DNA of 52,101 nucleotides from Flavobacteriaceae bacterium (GTDB lineage Bacteria; Bacteroidota; Bacteroidia; Flavobacteriales; Flavobacteriaceae): NCBI GenBank assembly GCA_002690085.1, contig NZDM01000002.1, positions 1 to 52,101 of the forward strand, read 5' to 3'. Shown piece by piece: positions 45,395 to 52,101 of this stretch (position 1 is its first letter; each line of letters starts with the position of its first letter). The notes under the pieces were generated by a model. It saw only the letters and a program-made list of their open reading frames with translations, ran no database searches and was not told where the DNA came from. The position numbers and the translations under genes were made by a program.

Positions 45395-47083
45395 ATGGCT
45401 AAGTCCTACAAAAAACAAGCTAACAAAAAACAAAAACGTCATACACGGAAAAAATCAAGTCGTTCTGTTGTAAAACGTATACCAAAAGCTTTATTTAAGA
45501 AACTTGATGAGCTATCTCCGTTTGAGCTTAACTATAAGTTAATTAAAATGGCTGGACCTAATGCTCTTAACGCTGGTCGCGGCAATCCTAATTTTTTTAA
45601 TTCATTTGGGCGTCTTGTCTTCGGTGATCTACAACAAACATCTATTCAGCTTTCTACCCCAAAGGCAACAGATATTGAATTATTTCCCCTTGAAAACTCT
45701 ATGAACTTTATTAAGGTTTTAGCCAAAAAAGCTAAAAAATGGCCTGCAAAACGAGGTAGATTTTTCCTTGAATACATGAAATATCTTATTAAATGTGCTA
45801 AGGAAGATAAGGTTGATCCTCAAGCTATTATTTATGATGTAGTAAAATCATCATTAGGTTGCTATTATCCAGTTCCACCACAGATTCAACCACATTTAGC
45901 ACTTGTAGCTGAGAGATTCCTTTATGATTTAGTAATGGCTGCTGCTGATGGAAGTGAACGTGGAGCTAAAATGAAACCAAATGATTTTGGCTGTTTTGCT
46001 ACAGAAGGTGCTGCAGCAGGTATCTTATATGTATTTAATACTTTGAAGGAAAATTACTTGCTTCTACCTAAAGATAAAATTGCACTTATTACTCCTATTT
46101 TCAGTCCGTATCTAGAAATGCCAAGATTATCTGATTATGATTTAGAAATTGTTGAGCTTAAATGTAATCCAGATGATAATTTTTCACTTCCGGACAGTGA
46201 GATTGATAAATTAAAAGATAAGAGAATCAAAGCACTTTTTATGGTTAATCCCGCTAATCCTGCTGCATTCTCGTTATCTAAGGAAAATATTGATCGAATT
46301 GGAAATATTGTAGATAATGAACGTCAGGATCTTATTGTACTTTCTGATAATGTATACGCACCTTTTGCTGATCAGTATAATTCTTTTATGATTTCATGTC
46401 CATTAAATACAATTGAAGTTTATTCACTCAGTAAATACTTTGGTACTACTGGCTGGCGTTTAGGTCTTACTATGCTTGCAAAGAATAATCGTATTGATAA
46501 GCTTTTGAAAAATCTTCCACAAAAATATAAGAAGGCTCTTCATAAACGTTATGAAACCGCTACTCTTGATCCTGAAAAACTAACATTTATGGACCGTCTT
46601 GTTTTTGATAGTCGTCAAGTAGCTGAAGCACATGTAGGTGGTTTATCTACACCTCAACAAGTGCTTATGGGCATCTTATTATATTATGATATTCACGACA
46701 GGGCTAATGGAGAACCATATAGAAACAAAATTAAATCTATTCTTAAGAAAAGAATCACCAGTTTTTATGATGAACTCAAAACCCCTATTACTATTGTGCC
46801 AACACAAACAGATTACTATAGCTTGGTAGATATTCCTGCTGTGACCAAAAATGCATATGGTGAAAAAGCAGCTGCATACCTAGTTAAGGAATATGAATAT
46901 CTTGAGTTCTTGTTTCATTTGGTAAGTAAATACCATACTATTTTATTGCCTGGATCAGGTTTTGGTTCGACTCCATGGCGTTTAAGAATTAGTCTTGCCA
47001 ACTTAACTGACGATAAATATCCTATCATTGGAAAAAATATCTTAAAATGTATTGGTGATCTCGTAGCACCAGCTCTAAGATAA
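45395..47083 (+). CDS. Aspartate 4-decarboxylase (AspD-like) with basic N-terminal tail
   Basis: A PLP-dependent fold-type I enzyme matching bacterial L-aspartate 4-decarboxylase, which turns aspartate into alanine and CO2 and consumes a proton. Family landmarks are LNAGRGNPNF (near residue 56), FMVNPANPAAFSLS (near 286), LIVLSDNVYAPF (near 316), the PLP-lysine motif YSLSKYFGTTGWRLG (Lys347), FMDRLVFDSRQV, and GLSTPQQ near 419. The 562-residue length is near the usual 530-540 plus an extra basic N-terminus (SYKKQANKKQKRHTRKKSSR). In lactobacilli AspD works with an aspartate/alanine exchanger; here a small membrane protein follows 18 bases later. Very unusual in a virus. Family assignment is strong, physiology inferred. 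Confidence 0.93.
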   Translation: MAKSYKKQANKKQKRHTRKKSSRSVVKRIPKALFKKLDELSPFELNYKLIKMAGPNALNAGRGNPNFFNSFGRLVFGDLQQTSIQLSTPKATDIELFPLENSMNFIKVLAKKAKKWPAKRGRFFLEYMKYLIKCAKEDKVDPQAIIYDVVKSSLGCYYPVPPQIQPHLALVAERFLYDLVMAAADGSERGAKMKPNDFGCFATEGAAAGILYVFNTLKENYLLLPKDKIALITPIFSPYLEMPRLSDYDLEIVELKCNPDDNFSLPDSEIDKLKDKRIKALFMVNPANPAAFSLSKENIDRIGNIVDNERQDLIVLSDNVYAPFADQYNSFMISCPLNTIEVYSLSKYFGTTGWRLGLTMLAKNNRIDKLLKNLPQKYKKALHKRYETATLDPEKLTFMDRLVFDSRQVAEAHVGGLSTPQQVLMGILLYYDIHDRANGEPYRNKIKSILKKRITSFYDELKTPITIVPTQTDYYSLVDIPAVTKNAYGEKAAAYLVKEYEYLEFLFHLVSKYHTILLPGSGFGSTPWRLRISLANLTDDKYPIIGKNILKCIGDLVAPALR

Positions 47084-47101
47084 AATATTTGATAAATACA
47101 T

Positions 47102-47452
47102 ATGGATATCGTAAAGCCTTTCCTTATTGGTGGATCCGTTATTGCGGGTTCTAAGTTTGTATCTAAATACGCTTCACCTGCATTAGCTCCTTTAATTGGT
47201 GGTATGCCGACTGGTATTATTGCTACTTATTTCATGGATACTGACAAAGCAAAGACTGAATATTACAATGGTTATGCTTACAGCTCTTTCCTTCTTTTTG
47301 TAGCAATTTTATGCTGCCATTTATGGTCTGCAAATAGCAACACACCTGTTAATATTATTTCTACTGTATGTATTCTTATTTGGGCTGTTCTTAGTTACAT
47401 TGTTGTTAACACCTTTGTCATTAAAGCTAAGAGTGGTAAATCTAAAAAATAA
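47102..47452 (+). CDS. Small four-helix membrane protein, paralog B
   Basis: A 116-residue paralog of the protein at 4099-4470. Helices lie at about residues 6-24, 27-46, 58-76 and 82-105, with a basic GKSKK end. The shared first half reads LIGGSVIAGSKFV then SPALAPLIGGMPTGI against IIGGLTVAGITGF then NPALAGIIASVPIGM in the other copy. Each copy follows an amino-acid enzyme on the same strand. The close spacing to the decarboxylase (18 bases) suggests co-expression. Too small for a classical antiporter, though oligomers could transport; anchoring is another option. Confidence 0.8.
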   Translation: MDIVKPFLIGGSVIAGSKFVSKYASPALAPLIGGMPTGIIATYFMDTDKAKTEYYNGYAYSSFLLFVAILCCHLWSANSNTPVNIISTVCILIWAVLSYIVVNTFVIKAKSGKSKK

Positions 47453-47454
47453 TT

Positions 47455-47706
47455 TTAGAATAAACCTTCTATCAGCGCCAGAGTGATAATCATCAATATA
47501 ATTGAACACAATGTGTTTACTTTTAACATTAACAGCATAAAACATATACTCATCAAAATACATATCAATTGTTTTTTTTTGCATTTATAATAACAATTGA
47601 TATCGCAGTAACTGCAGACAATTGCAGAAGCACTTTTTCCGCATATATCGCAAGTTCTAAGATAACTCATTACCTCTTTTTGCAATTCGTTTGGAAGTCG
47701 CTTCAT
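47455..47706 (-). CDS. Small zinc-finger membrane protein
   Basis: An 83-residue protein starting at the ATG at 47706. It begins with an F-box-like LPNELQKEVMSYL helix, then a CDICG...CSYC zinc knuckle (about residues 19-35) and a C-terminal hydrophobic segment that could span the membrane (about 47-82). Its 3' end almost touches the + strand membrane protein gene. It might link a ubiquitin-type adaptor to a membrane, which is speculative. Confidence 0.6.
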   Translation of the reverse strand: MKRLPNELQKEVMSYLRTCDICGKSASAIVCSYCDINCYYKCKKKQLICILMSICFMLLMLKVNTLCSIILMIITLALIEGLF

Positions 47707-47728
47707 CACATATCATTTAATGCTATGT

Positions 47729-48037
47729 TTAAGTGTCTTGACAATTATGATTACAAACATAATATTCCTGATCATTAGTTAGTATATAATCAAAATTGTA
47801 GTCATGAATATGATATATTTCTCTTGTTTTATCTAGTTTTTCTATTAAGACGTGCAAATCATTTTCAACTAATTTAATGCGCAAAGCATCTAGTATATGT
47901 TTAATAATTTCATCCTTAGTATTGAAGGCATTCACATCTATTTGTCTTGTAAAGCCTCCAAATGTATCGCACGATATAGTAATTTTTCTGGTAATTTTTA
48001 CATAAGGTAGCATATAACTTTCTATAGAGTGTTCCAT
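47729..48037 (-). CDS. Small soluble protein, unknown function
   Basis: A 102-residue acidic protein with no membrane segment and no motif I know (C-terminal CNHNCQDT has two Cys and a His that might bind metal). The composition resembles a small alpha/beta ubiquitin-like domain in the first 70 residues, but I cannot support that further. It lies upstream of and on the same strand as the zinc-finger membrane protein gene. Confidence 0.5.
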   Translation of the reverse strand: MEHSIESYMLPYVKITRKITISCDTFGGFTRQIDVNAFNTKDEIIKHILDALRIKLVENDLHVLIEKLDKTREIYHIHDYNFDYILTNDQEYYVCNHNCQDT

Positions 48038-48190
48038 TTATTCACTGAATTATTAATAATACTTTAAACAGTCTCAATTGATATATTGTATTAGTTCAAT
48101 CATAACATATGAAGACAATGACATGATTTTATAGTGAATATAATTGATAGTAGTGTAAAGGATCTTTTAAGTTCACCAAGTATTCTCTAG

Positions 48191-48198
48191 AAAATTGA
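48191..48198 (+). promoter_or_regulatory. Early-promoter word AAAATTGA
   Basis: Lies 38 bases before the ATG at 48237. The surrounding GAAAATTGAAATAG is close to the promoters at 6085 and 49107. Confidence 0.7.
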
Positions 48199-48236
48199 AA
48201 TAGAGATATAGCCTATATAAGTGATATTCTCCCAGT

Positions 48237-48797
48237 ATGACTTTTAACAACAAGTTGTCGCTTTACATTCCTCGTGTCGCTAATAACTGCTACATGAAGC
48301 AGTCTGGTCTGTCATTCACTAATATTACAGATTTCATGGCGCATATGTTTCATTCTCTAGATATTGGACGCGTATCTCGCGTTGATCTAGTTCCAATTTA
48401 TAGTAAAAGCGGCAATCTTAGTAATTTCAGCAAAGCCTTCGTTCATTTTGAGCTATGGTATGATACACCATCTGCATTCTCAATTCAAGAAAAGATGAAT
48501 GATAGTTCTCATGGAAATATCGCAAAACTTGTATATGATGATCCACATTACTGGATTCTCAAGCAAAATAGTTCTACAGCACAGAATAATCGTAGTGAAA
48601 TTAGGGATCTTAAAATGCAGATCTCAGAAATGACAACCCGCCTGGCAACTTACCATACAATGTTGTCTAATGCTCAACATCAGCTTGGTAATCTGCAAGG
48701 TCTAATTACAGCAGATCATACAAATGGAATTGATCAACGCCCGGGTCCTGTTAAAAGGCGTCGAGCTAATCCACTAGAATATTCAGCGGATAATTAA
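48237..48797 (+). CDS. RRM-like protein
   Basis: A 186-residue protein. The first about 110 residues fit an RNA-recognition-motif fold: LSLYIPRV (strand 1), ITDFMAHMFHSLDIGRVSRVDLV (helix then strand), KAFVHFELWY (strand with the aromatic positions of RNP1) and a last strand near YWILKQN. A coiled coil (about 120-158) and a basic tail KRRRANP follow. RRM-like proteins of this shape occur in giant viruses. Probably RNA-binding, expressed early from the promoter at 48191. Strand order is inferred from pattern, not structure. Confidence 0.68.
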   Translation: MTFNNKLSLYIPRVANNCYMKQSGLSFTNITDFMAHMFHSLDIGRVSRVDLVPIYSKSGNLSNFSKAFVHFELWYDTPSAFSIQEKMNDSSHGNIAKLVYDDPHYWILKQNSSTAQNNRSEIRDLKMQISEMTTRLATYHTMLSNAQHQLGNLQGLITADHTNGIDQRPGPVKRRRANPLEYSADN

Positions 48798-48817
48798 AAA
48801 TCGCATATAAATATATA

Positions 48818-49054
48818 ATGAACTCATTTGAGCAAACATTTTTATCTCCTTACAGCCAGGACTACTGTGCTTTCTATTTTTATTTAACCATCATTGCATT
48901 AATCTTTTTAGCTATGGCAGTGGTTGATACAATAGTTGGTCTTTATAAAAATAAGCTATCAATTTTTGATGCATTAATGTCTATTTTAGGACCATTCCTA
49001 ATTTATTTTACTAATAGATTACTATATTCTATGTGCATGGGTGCTCTTAATTAA
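48818..49054 (+). CDS. Small membrane protein, two helices
   Basis: A 78-residue protein with hydrophobic segments at about residues 17-44 and 54-76, joined by a short basic loop (YKNKLS). The N-terminus MNSFEQTFLSPYSQDYC is short and outside the membrane. It is directly downstream of the RRM-like gene. Function unknown; perhaps a virion membrane protein. Confidence 0.58.
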   Translation: MNSFEQTFLSPYSQDYCAFYFYLTIIALIFLAMAVVDTIVGLYKNKLSIFDALMSILGPFLIYFTNRLLYSMCMGALN

Positions 49055-49106
49055 ATCGATTTGTTATTTTTTTCTATATCATATCGATCTCAACGGAACT
49101 TTCAAA

Positions 49107-49114
49107 AAATTGAA
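49107..49114 (+). promoter_or_regulatory. Early-promoter word (AAATTGAA context)
   Basis: AAAATTGA sits at about 49106-49113 in AAAAAATTGAAATACTTTTT, 65 bases before the ATG at 49179. The downstream CTTTTT matches the promoter at 6085. Confidence 0.7.
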
Positions 49115-49178
49115 ATACTTTTTCCTATCAGTGAGGTTACCATTCCCAAACAATAAACTACTAACAAAGTAAATCAAA

Positions 49179-49826
49179 ATGGCCCGCAACTACACCGAGT
49201 ACAACGGAACTATCGAGCAAGGCTCCTGCGCTATCACTGGCATCATGTTCGAGGCCGGCGACAGAATTACCAAGTACGACATGGAAGAGTATACTGCGAT
49301 TCTGGATTCGACTGGGCTCCCACACGACATTGCTCGTAAAGCAATAAACCAGACAAACTTTCATCCAGAGAACATTGGTAAGTGGATTCTTGCCGACTAC
49401 ATCATCACCCAAAAACGCACTCGTTCAGGAAGAGCTGTCAAGCCCGTCATTCGCCAAGCTGTGCTCAAGCACGTTAAAGGATCAGGCATCGTTGGTTGTG
49501 ACACTTACGACCGTGCCTTTGATCGAGGTCTTGATACATCTTGGCAAGTTGGACGTGGCGCAGATAGCGTCCAACTAAATCGGAATCTTGATGGATTTGT
49601 CGTTGACGACGAAGAAGAAGTCAAGGTTAGTGAAGCTTCAGAGGAAGAAAAAGAGTGGTCTGATGGAGAAGACACTGATGAAGAAGAGTGGAATGAAGAT
49701 GGAGCAAGTGAAGAAGAGGATCAAGACAGTGAGGAAGACGAAGACTTCTGTCTTGGTTGCGAAACTGGCGCAGATTCCATACACGCACATACATTCGCAT
49801 GCAATCACGAGCGAGGTTTCATGTAA
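49179..49826 (+). CDS. Acidic protein with basic RSGR motif, unknown function
   Basis: A 215-residue protein in two halves. The first 115 residues are a soluble domain with a basic stretch KRTRSGRAVKP (near 78). The second half has a long Glu/Asp tract (about 145-188) and ends in a Cys/His group (CLGCETGADSIHAHTFACNH) that may bind zinc. The first 350 bp are clearly richer in G+C than the rest of the window (many C/G-ending codons), which hints at high expression or a different origin. Possibly a chromatin- or nucleic-acid-interacting protein; not established. Confidence 0.72.
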   Translation: MARNYTEYNGTIEQGSCAITGIMFEAGDRITKYDMEEYTAILDSTGLPHDIARKAINQTNFHPENIGKWILADYIITQKRTRSGRAVKPVIRQAVLKHVKGSGIVGCDTYDRAFDRGLDTSWQVGRGADSVQLNRNLDGFVVDDEEEVKVSEASEEEKEWSDGEDTDEEEWNEDGASEEEDQDSEEDEDFCLGCETGADSIHAHTFACNHERGFM

Positions 49827-49889
49827 ATCAAAAAAATCAAAAAAAACAAAAAATAAAAAAACGGAAAAGTTGAAAGCTTTTCTTATTTT

Positions 49890-49913
49890 TCGTTTATCAA
49901 TAAAAAAATTGAT
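49890..49913. terminator. Hairpin carrying AAAATTGA upstream of AP endonuclease gene
   Basis: TATCAAT-AAAAA-ATTGATA (about 49895-49913) is a perfect 7-bp inverted repeat. AAAATTGA (49905-49912) lies within the right arm, 34 bases before the ATG at 49947, so the element may end one transcript and start the next. Confidence 0.5.
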
Positions 49914-49946
49914 ACGATTTATTGCAATAGATAGTTAGTAACAAAA

Positions 49947-50777
49947 ATGACAAGACTTGTTAGCTGGAACGTAGCCGGCATAAGAGCCAAACTAAAAAAG
50001 GGATATTTGGACTTTCTGATTGAAGAAGATTTGGATGTTGTCTGTCTTCAAGAAACTAAGGGTACTGAACAACAGATTGAGCCAGTTATTCCAATTACAT
50101 TGAAACAAGCATTTCCATATAGATATTGGATTGCATGTAATGGTGAGGGTGGACAAAGAAAAGGCTTGAATGGTGTGTCTATTTGGTCTAGATCGAAGCC
50201 AAAACAATTGTTGCCTTCAATGAAACTAGGAATCAATGAAGGTCGCACCCTAGCATTAGATATGGGTGACTATATAATCGTCTGTGTGTATACACCAAAT
50301 GGTCAAATAAAAGACAATGAAAGATTTGTATTTCGAACTCAAGAATGGGATCAACATTTTAGAAAGTGGATTAAAGATCTTAATAAAATCAAAAATACCA
50401 TAGTTTGTGGTGATTTCAATGTAGCGAGGACAGATATAGACATTGCCAAACCAGATCAATGGGCAGGTGCAGTAGGAGTAACACTTGAAGAGAGATCTAA
50501 CTTTGAGAGTACTCTTCAAGATGGTTGGGTTGACACATTTCGATCAAAACATCCAACAAGAGAAGAAGCATACACATATTGGAATCAAAAAGCTCCGTGG
50601 GAAAGGAAAGCTAATATTGGTTGGAGAATCGACTACTTCCTTGTTAGAAGAGCGCAAATGAAATATGTTAAAAAGGCGATGATTTGGCATGATGTGATGG
50701 GTTCAGATCATTGTCCAATATTGCTCGAATGTCAAACAAAAAAAAGAAATAGGCTCAAGATAGTAGACAAGCTATAA
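49947..50777 (+). CDS. Exonuclease III-type AP endonuclease
   Basis: A class II apurinic/apyrimidinic endonuclease that cuts the DNA backbone at abasic sites in base excision repair. Catalytic signatures are SWNVAGI (Asn8), LQETKG (Glu36), YTPNGQ (near 113), CGDFNVARTDID (near 152) and GSDHCP (near 252). WRIDYFLV near 229 is also family-typical. The 276 residues match the 260-280 of bacterial ExoIII. Giant viruses often encode base-excision repair enzymes. Promoter word about 34 bases upstream suggests early expression. Confidence 0.93.
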   Translation: MTRLVSWNVAGIRAKLKKGYLDFLIEEDLDVVCLQETKGTEQQIEPVIPITLKQAFPYRYWIACNGEGGQRKGLNGVSIWSRSKPKQLLPSMKLGINEGRTLALDMGDYIIVCVYTPNGQIKDNERFVFRTQEWDQHFRKWIKDLNKIKNTIVCGDFNVARTDIDIAKPDQWAGAVGVTLEERSNFESTLQDGWVDTFRSKHPTREEAYTYWNQKAPWERKANIGWRIDYFLVRRAQMKYVKKAMIWHDVMGSDHCPILLECQTKKRNRLKIVDKL

Positions 50778-50788
50778 AAAATATTCTG

Positions 50789-51310
50789 TTATAAAATCGC
50801 TATCTGTTCATCTGTTAATTTATTTTTTTCAAGATAATAGTTCAGCCAATCCTCAGGACATACTTTAGTCCCGCCGTCATAAGAGACTGCCATATTTTTC
50901 TCTAATAGCTCTTTTGCAATATCTCTATTATCAAAGATAACGTTTGCTAACACTCGGCCATATTTATCTAATGATACTTTTTCAAGAGTAATTATTTTAT
51001 TATACACTAAATCATAAACATACCGCTTTGCTAGCTTAGCCACTTTCTTTTCATTAATATTTTTACCCTTCATTTCAGGACAATCAATACCATTCAGTCT
51101 TACAGAAAATCTAAATAGTTCGGGATTATGCTTTACATAACCTACTATAGTTATTGTATCCCCATCATACACATCTACAACCCTACCATATGTTATTTGA
51201 GGAACATATTTTGGATATTGATTTTTTGGAATATCACTAGGTATTGATCTAGATTCATTTCTACAAATAAGAGTTGCACAGCAAGCAGCCTTTGTACAAG
51301 AAGCTCCCAT
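50789..51310 (-). CDS. Thermonuclease (SNase) domain protein with N-terminal lipidation signals
   Basis: A staphylococcal nuclease-like enzyme that would cut DNA and RNA. Signatures are VYDGDTITI (near residue 48), RLNGIDCPEMKG (near 72, equivalents of Arg35 and Glu43) and DKYGRVLANV (near 118, equivalent of Arg87). The N-terminus MGASCTKAACC fits N-myristoylation (Gly2 with Thr at position 6) plus palmitoylation at Cys5, Cys10 and Cys11. Plant CAN nucleases share this combination of dual lipid anchor and SNase domain. So the protein is predicted to sit on a membrane. It is divergent from the gene at 51370. Confidence 0.88.
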   Translation of the reverse strand: MGASCTKAACCATLICRNESRSIPSDIPKNQYPKYVPQITYGRVVDVYDGDTITIVGYVKHNPELFRFSVRLNGIDCPEMKGKNINEKKVAKLAKRYVYDLVYNKIITLEKVSLDKYGRVLANVIFDNRDIAKELLEKNMAVSYDGGTKVCPEDWLNYYLEKNKLTDEQIAIL

Positions 51311-51369
51311 ATCGTTAACTATATACCCCTATCATCTTTATCTTATTTTATCTAAGTGTATTGTATACT

Positions 51370-52101
51370 ATGAGTAAAGCTTTCAAGCCATTCAATCAAT
51401 CAGCTGGTACTAGTAGCGAGCGAACTAATAATTTACGGCGACAAACTATGTACAATGCAATTGTTAGTTCTCAGGATGCTAATCAATTAAGTGAATACCA
51501 GAGTACAAACCGTAACTTCAGTGTAAAATCTTGTGGGTCGGTTTTACATTCTAGTGGTAAACCAGCTAGCCAGCTTAGTCAAGTTAGTAGTTATCGTACC
51601 TACATGGATTTAGCTATTGGAAAAAGAATAGTGAATCCAGTTATAAATGGACAAGAAGCACTAAGTATGCAAAGTAATATGGGCGCATTTTATCGTTTAA
51701 ATACTAATCCAAATGCTACAGTCTCGACTACTCAAGCGGATAATGGTTCAGCTCCATTACCAACAGTTCAAGGTACTGAAATTAATGGTACTATAATAAA
51801 CCAACAGTCTAGTAGTGCTACTCCTATTGCTGGAGTCGGAAGAATAACATTACCTAATGCATCACAAGATGAGGTGCCAGTTGATTATAATCAATTTGTT
51901 GCAGGAAATGCAAATGGCGCAAGTGTATATGATAATTATCCTGGATATGTAGTTGATCCATACAGTATTCGTACTGCAAAATGTACCATTGAAAGGGCCA
52001 GTAATCCTGAAAATAGAAAAATAAAACCTAATATTTCTATTGATGCTAGATGGTTAGAATCTTATTGGGGAGCAGTTGCTGGACAACCTTTAACAGGTTT
52101 T
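51370..52101 (+). CDS. Probable structural protein, truncated by window end
   Basis: An open frame from the ATG at 51370 runs off the right edge: 244 codons without a stop. The protein (MSKAFKPFNQSAGTSSERTN...) is Ser/Asn/Gln/Ala-rich, with no membrane segment in this part and no enzyme motif. Blocks such as SQVSSYRTYMDLAIGKRIVN and GAFYRLNTN look ordered rather than low-complexity. Composition resembles the other probable virion proteins of the window. The function cannot be given from a fragment. Confidence 0.65.
   Translation, partial: MSKAFKPFNQSAGTSSERTNNLRRQTMYNAIVSSQDANQLSEYQSTNRNFSVKSCGSVLHSSGKPASQLSQVSSYRTYMDLAIGKRIVNPVINGQEALSMQSNMGAFYRLNTNPNATVSTTQADNGSAPLPTVQGTEINGTIINQQSSSATPIAGVGRITLPNASQDEVPVDYNQFVAGNANGASVYDNYPGYVVDPYSIRTAKCTIERASNPENRKIKPNISIDARWLESYWGAVAGQPLTGF

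Noticed and set aside
1-52101. CRISPR array, rRNA genes or insertion sequences
   Set aside because: No spaced identical repeats, rRNA core sequences or transposase motifs were seen.

Overview
The window looks like a piece of an AT-rich giant virus genome (Nucleocytoviricota, most like the order Imitervirales, i.e. mimivirus relatives that infect protists or algae). The reasons are: tightly packed genes on both strands with AT-rich gaps; the mimivirus-type early promoter word AAAATTGA 20-70 bases upstream of many start codons; hairpins at 3' ends of genes; a virus-type cysteine protease with 2-cysteine adaptor motifs; a Rab GTPase, a BCS1-like AAA ATPase, an RBR ubiquitin ligase, a Nudix hydrolase and several nucleases; and a eukaryote-type tRNA-Tyr with a tiny intron. 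I do not assign a species.

Layout. 1-4.8 kb: sugar-nucleotide dehydrogenase, membrane protein, Rab GTPase, glutaminase and a small membrane protein. 4.8-12.8 kb: zinc-finger protein, a 120-bp inverted-repeat segment, an EcoRI-family endonuclease, a Ulp1/adenain-like protease candidate, a Sel1-repeat protein and a GIY-YIG nuclease. 12.8-28.7 kb: one 5304-residue surface protein built from about 37 Ig-like repeats with a LamG-like insert. 28.8-35.6 kb: probable virion proteins, a glycosyltransferase-like protein and small membrane proteins. 35.6-44.8 kb: a cloverleaf palindrome, AAA ATPase, coiled-coil nuclease, tRNA-Tyr, second virion-type paralog, RBR ligase, small membrane proteins and an adenine methyltransferase. 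44.8-52.1 kb: Nudix, aspartate 4-decarboxylase plus a small membrane protein, RRM-like protein, acidic protein, AP endonuclease, lipid-anchored thermonuclease and a truncated protein at the edge.

Two results stand out. First, the EcoRI homolog (6802-7779) keeps the catalytic D..E-x-K and the GNAIER recognition segment, and the whole 52-kb window appears to hold no R-AATT-Y site (AAATTT, AAATTC, GAATTT, GAATTC), although AATT occurs several hundred times in the other flanking contexts. Lys-Phe and Glu-Phe pairs are written AAG/GAG-TTY in an otherwise A-ending genome. This suggests an RAATTY-cutting viral nuclease to which the virus is immune because its own genome has been purged of sites. Second, two unrelated amino-acid enzymes that consume protons or release ammonia (glutaminase, aspartate decarboxylase) each carry a Lys/Arg-rich tail and are each followed immediately by one of two paralogous four-helix membrane proteins, which suggests a duplicated enzyme-plus-membrane-protein module.

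All site counts and alignments here were done by eye and need a computed check.
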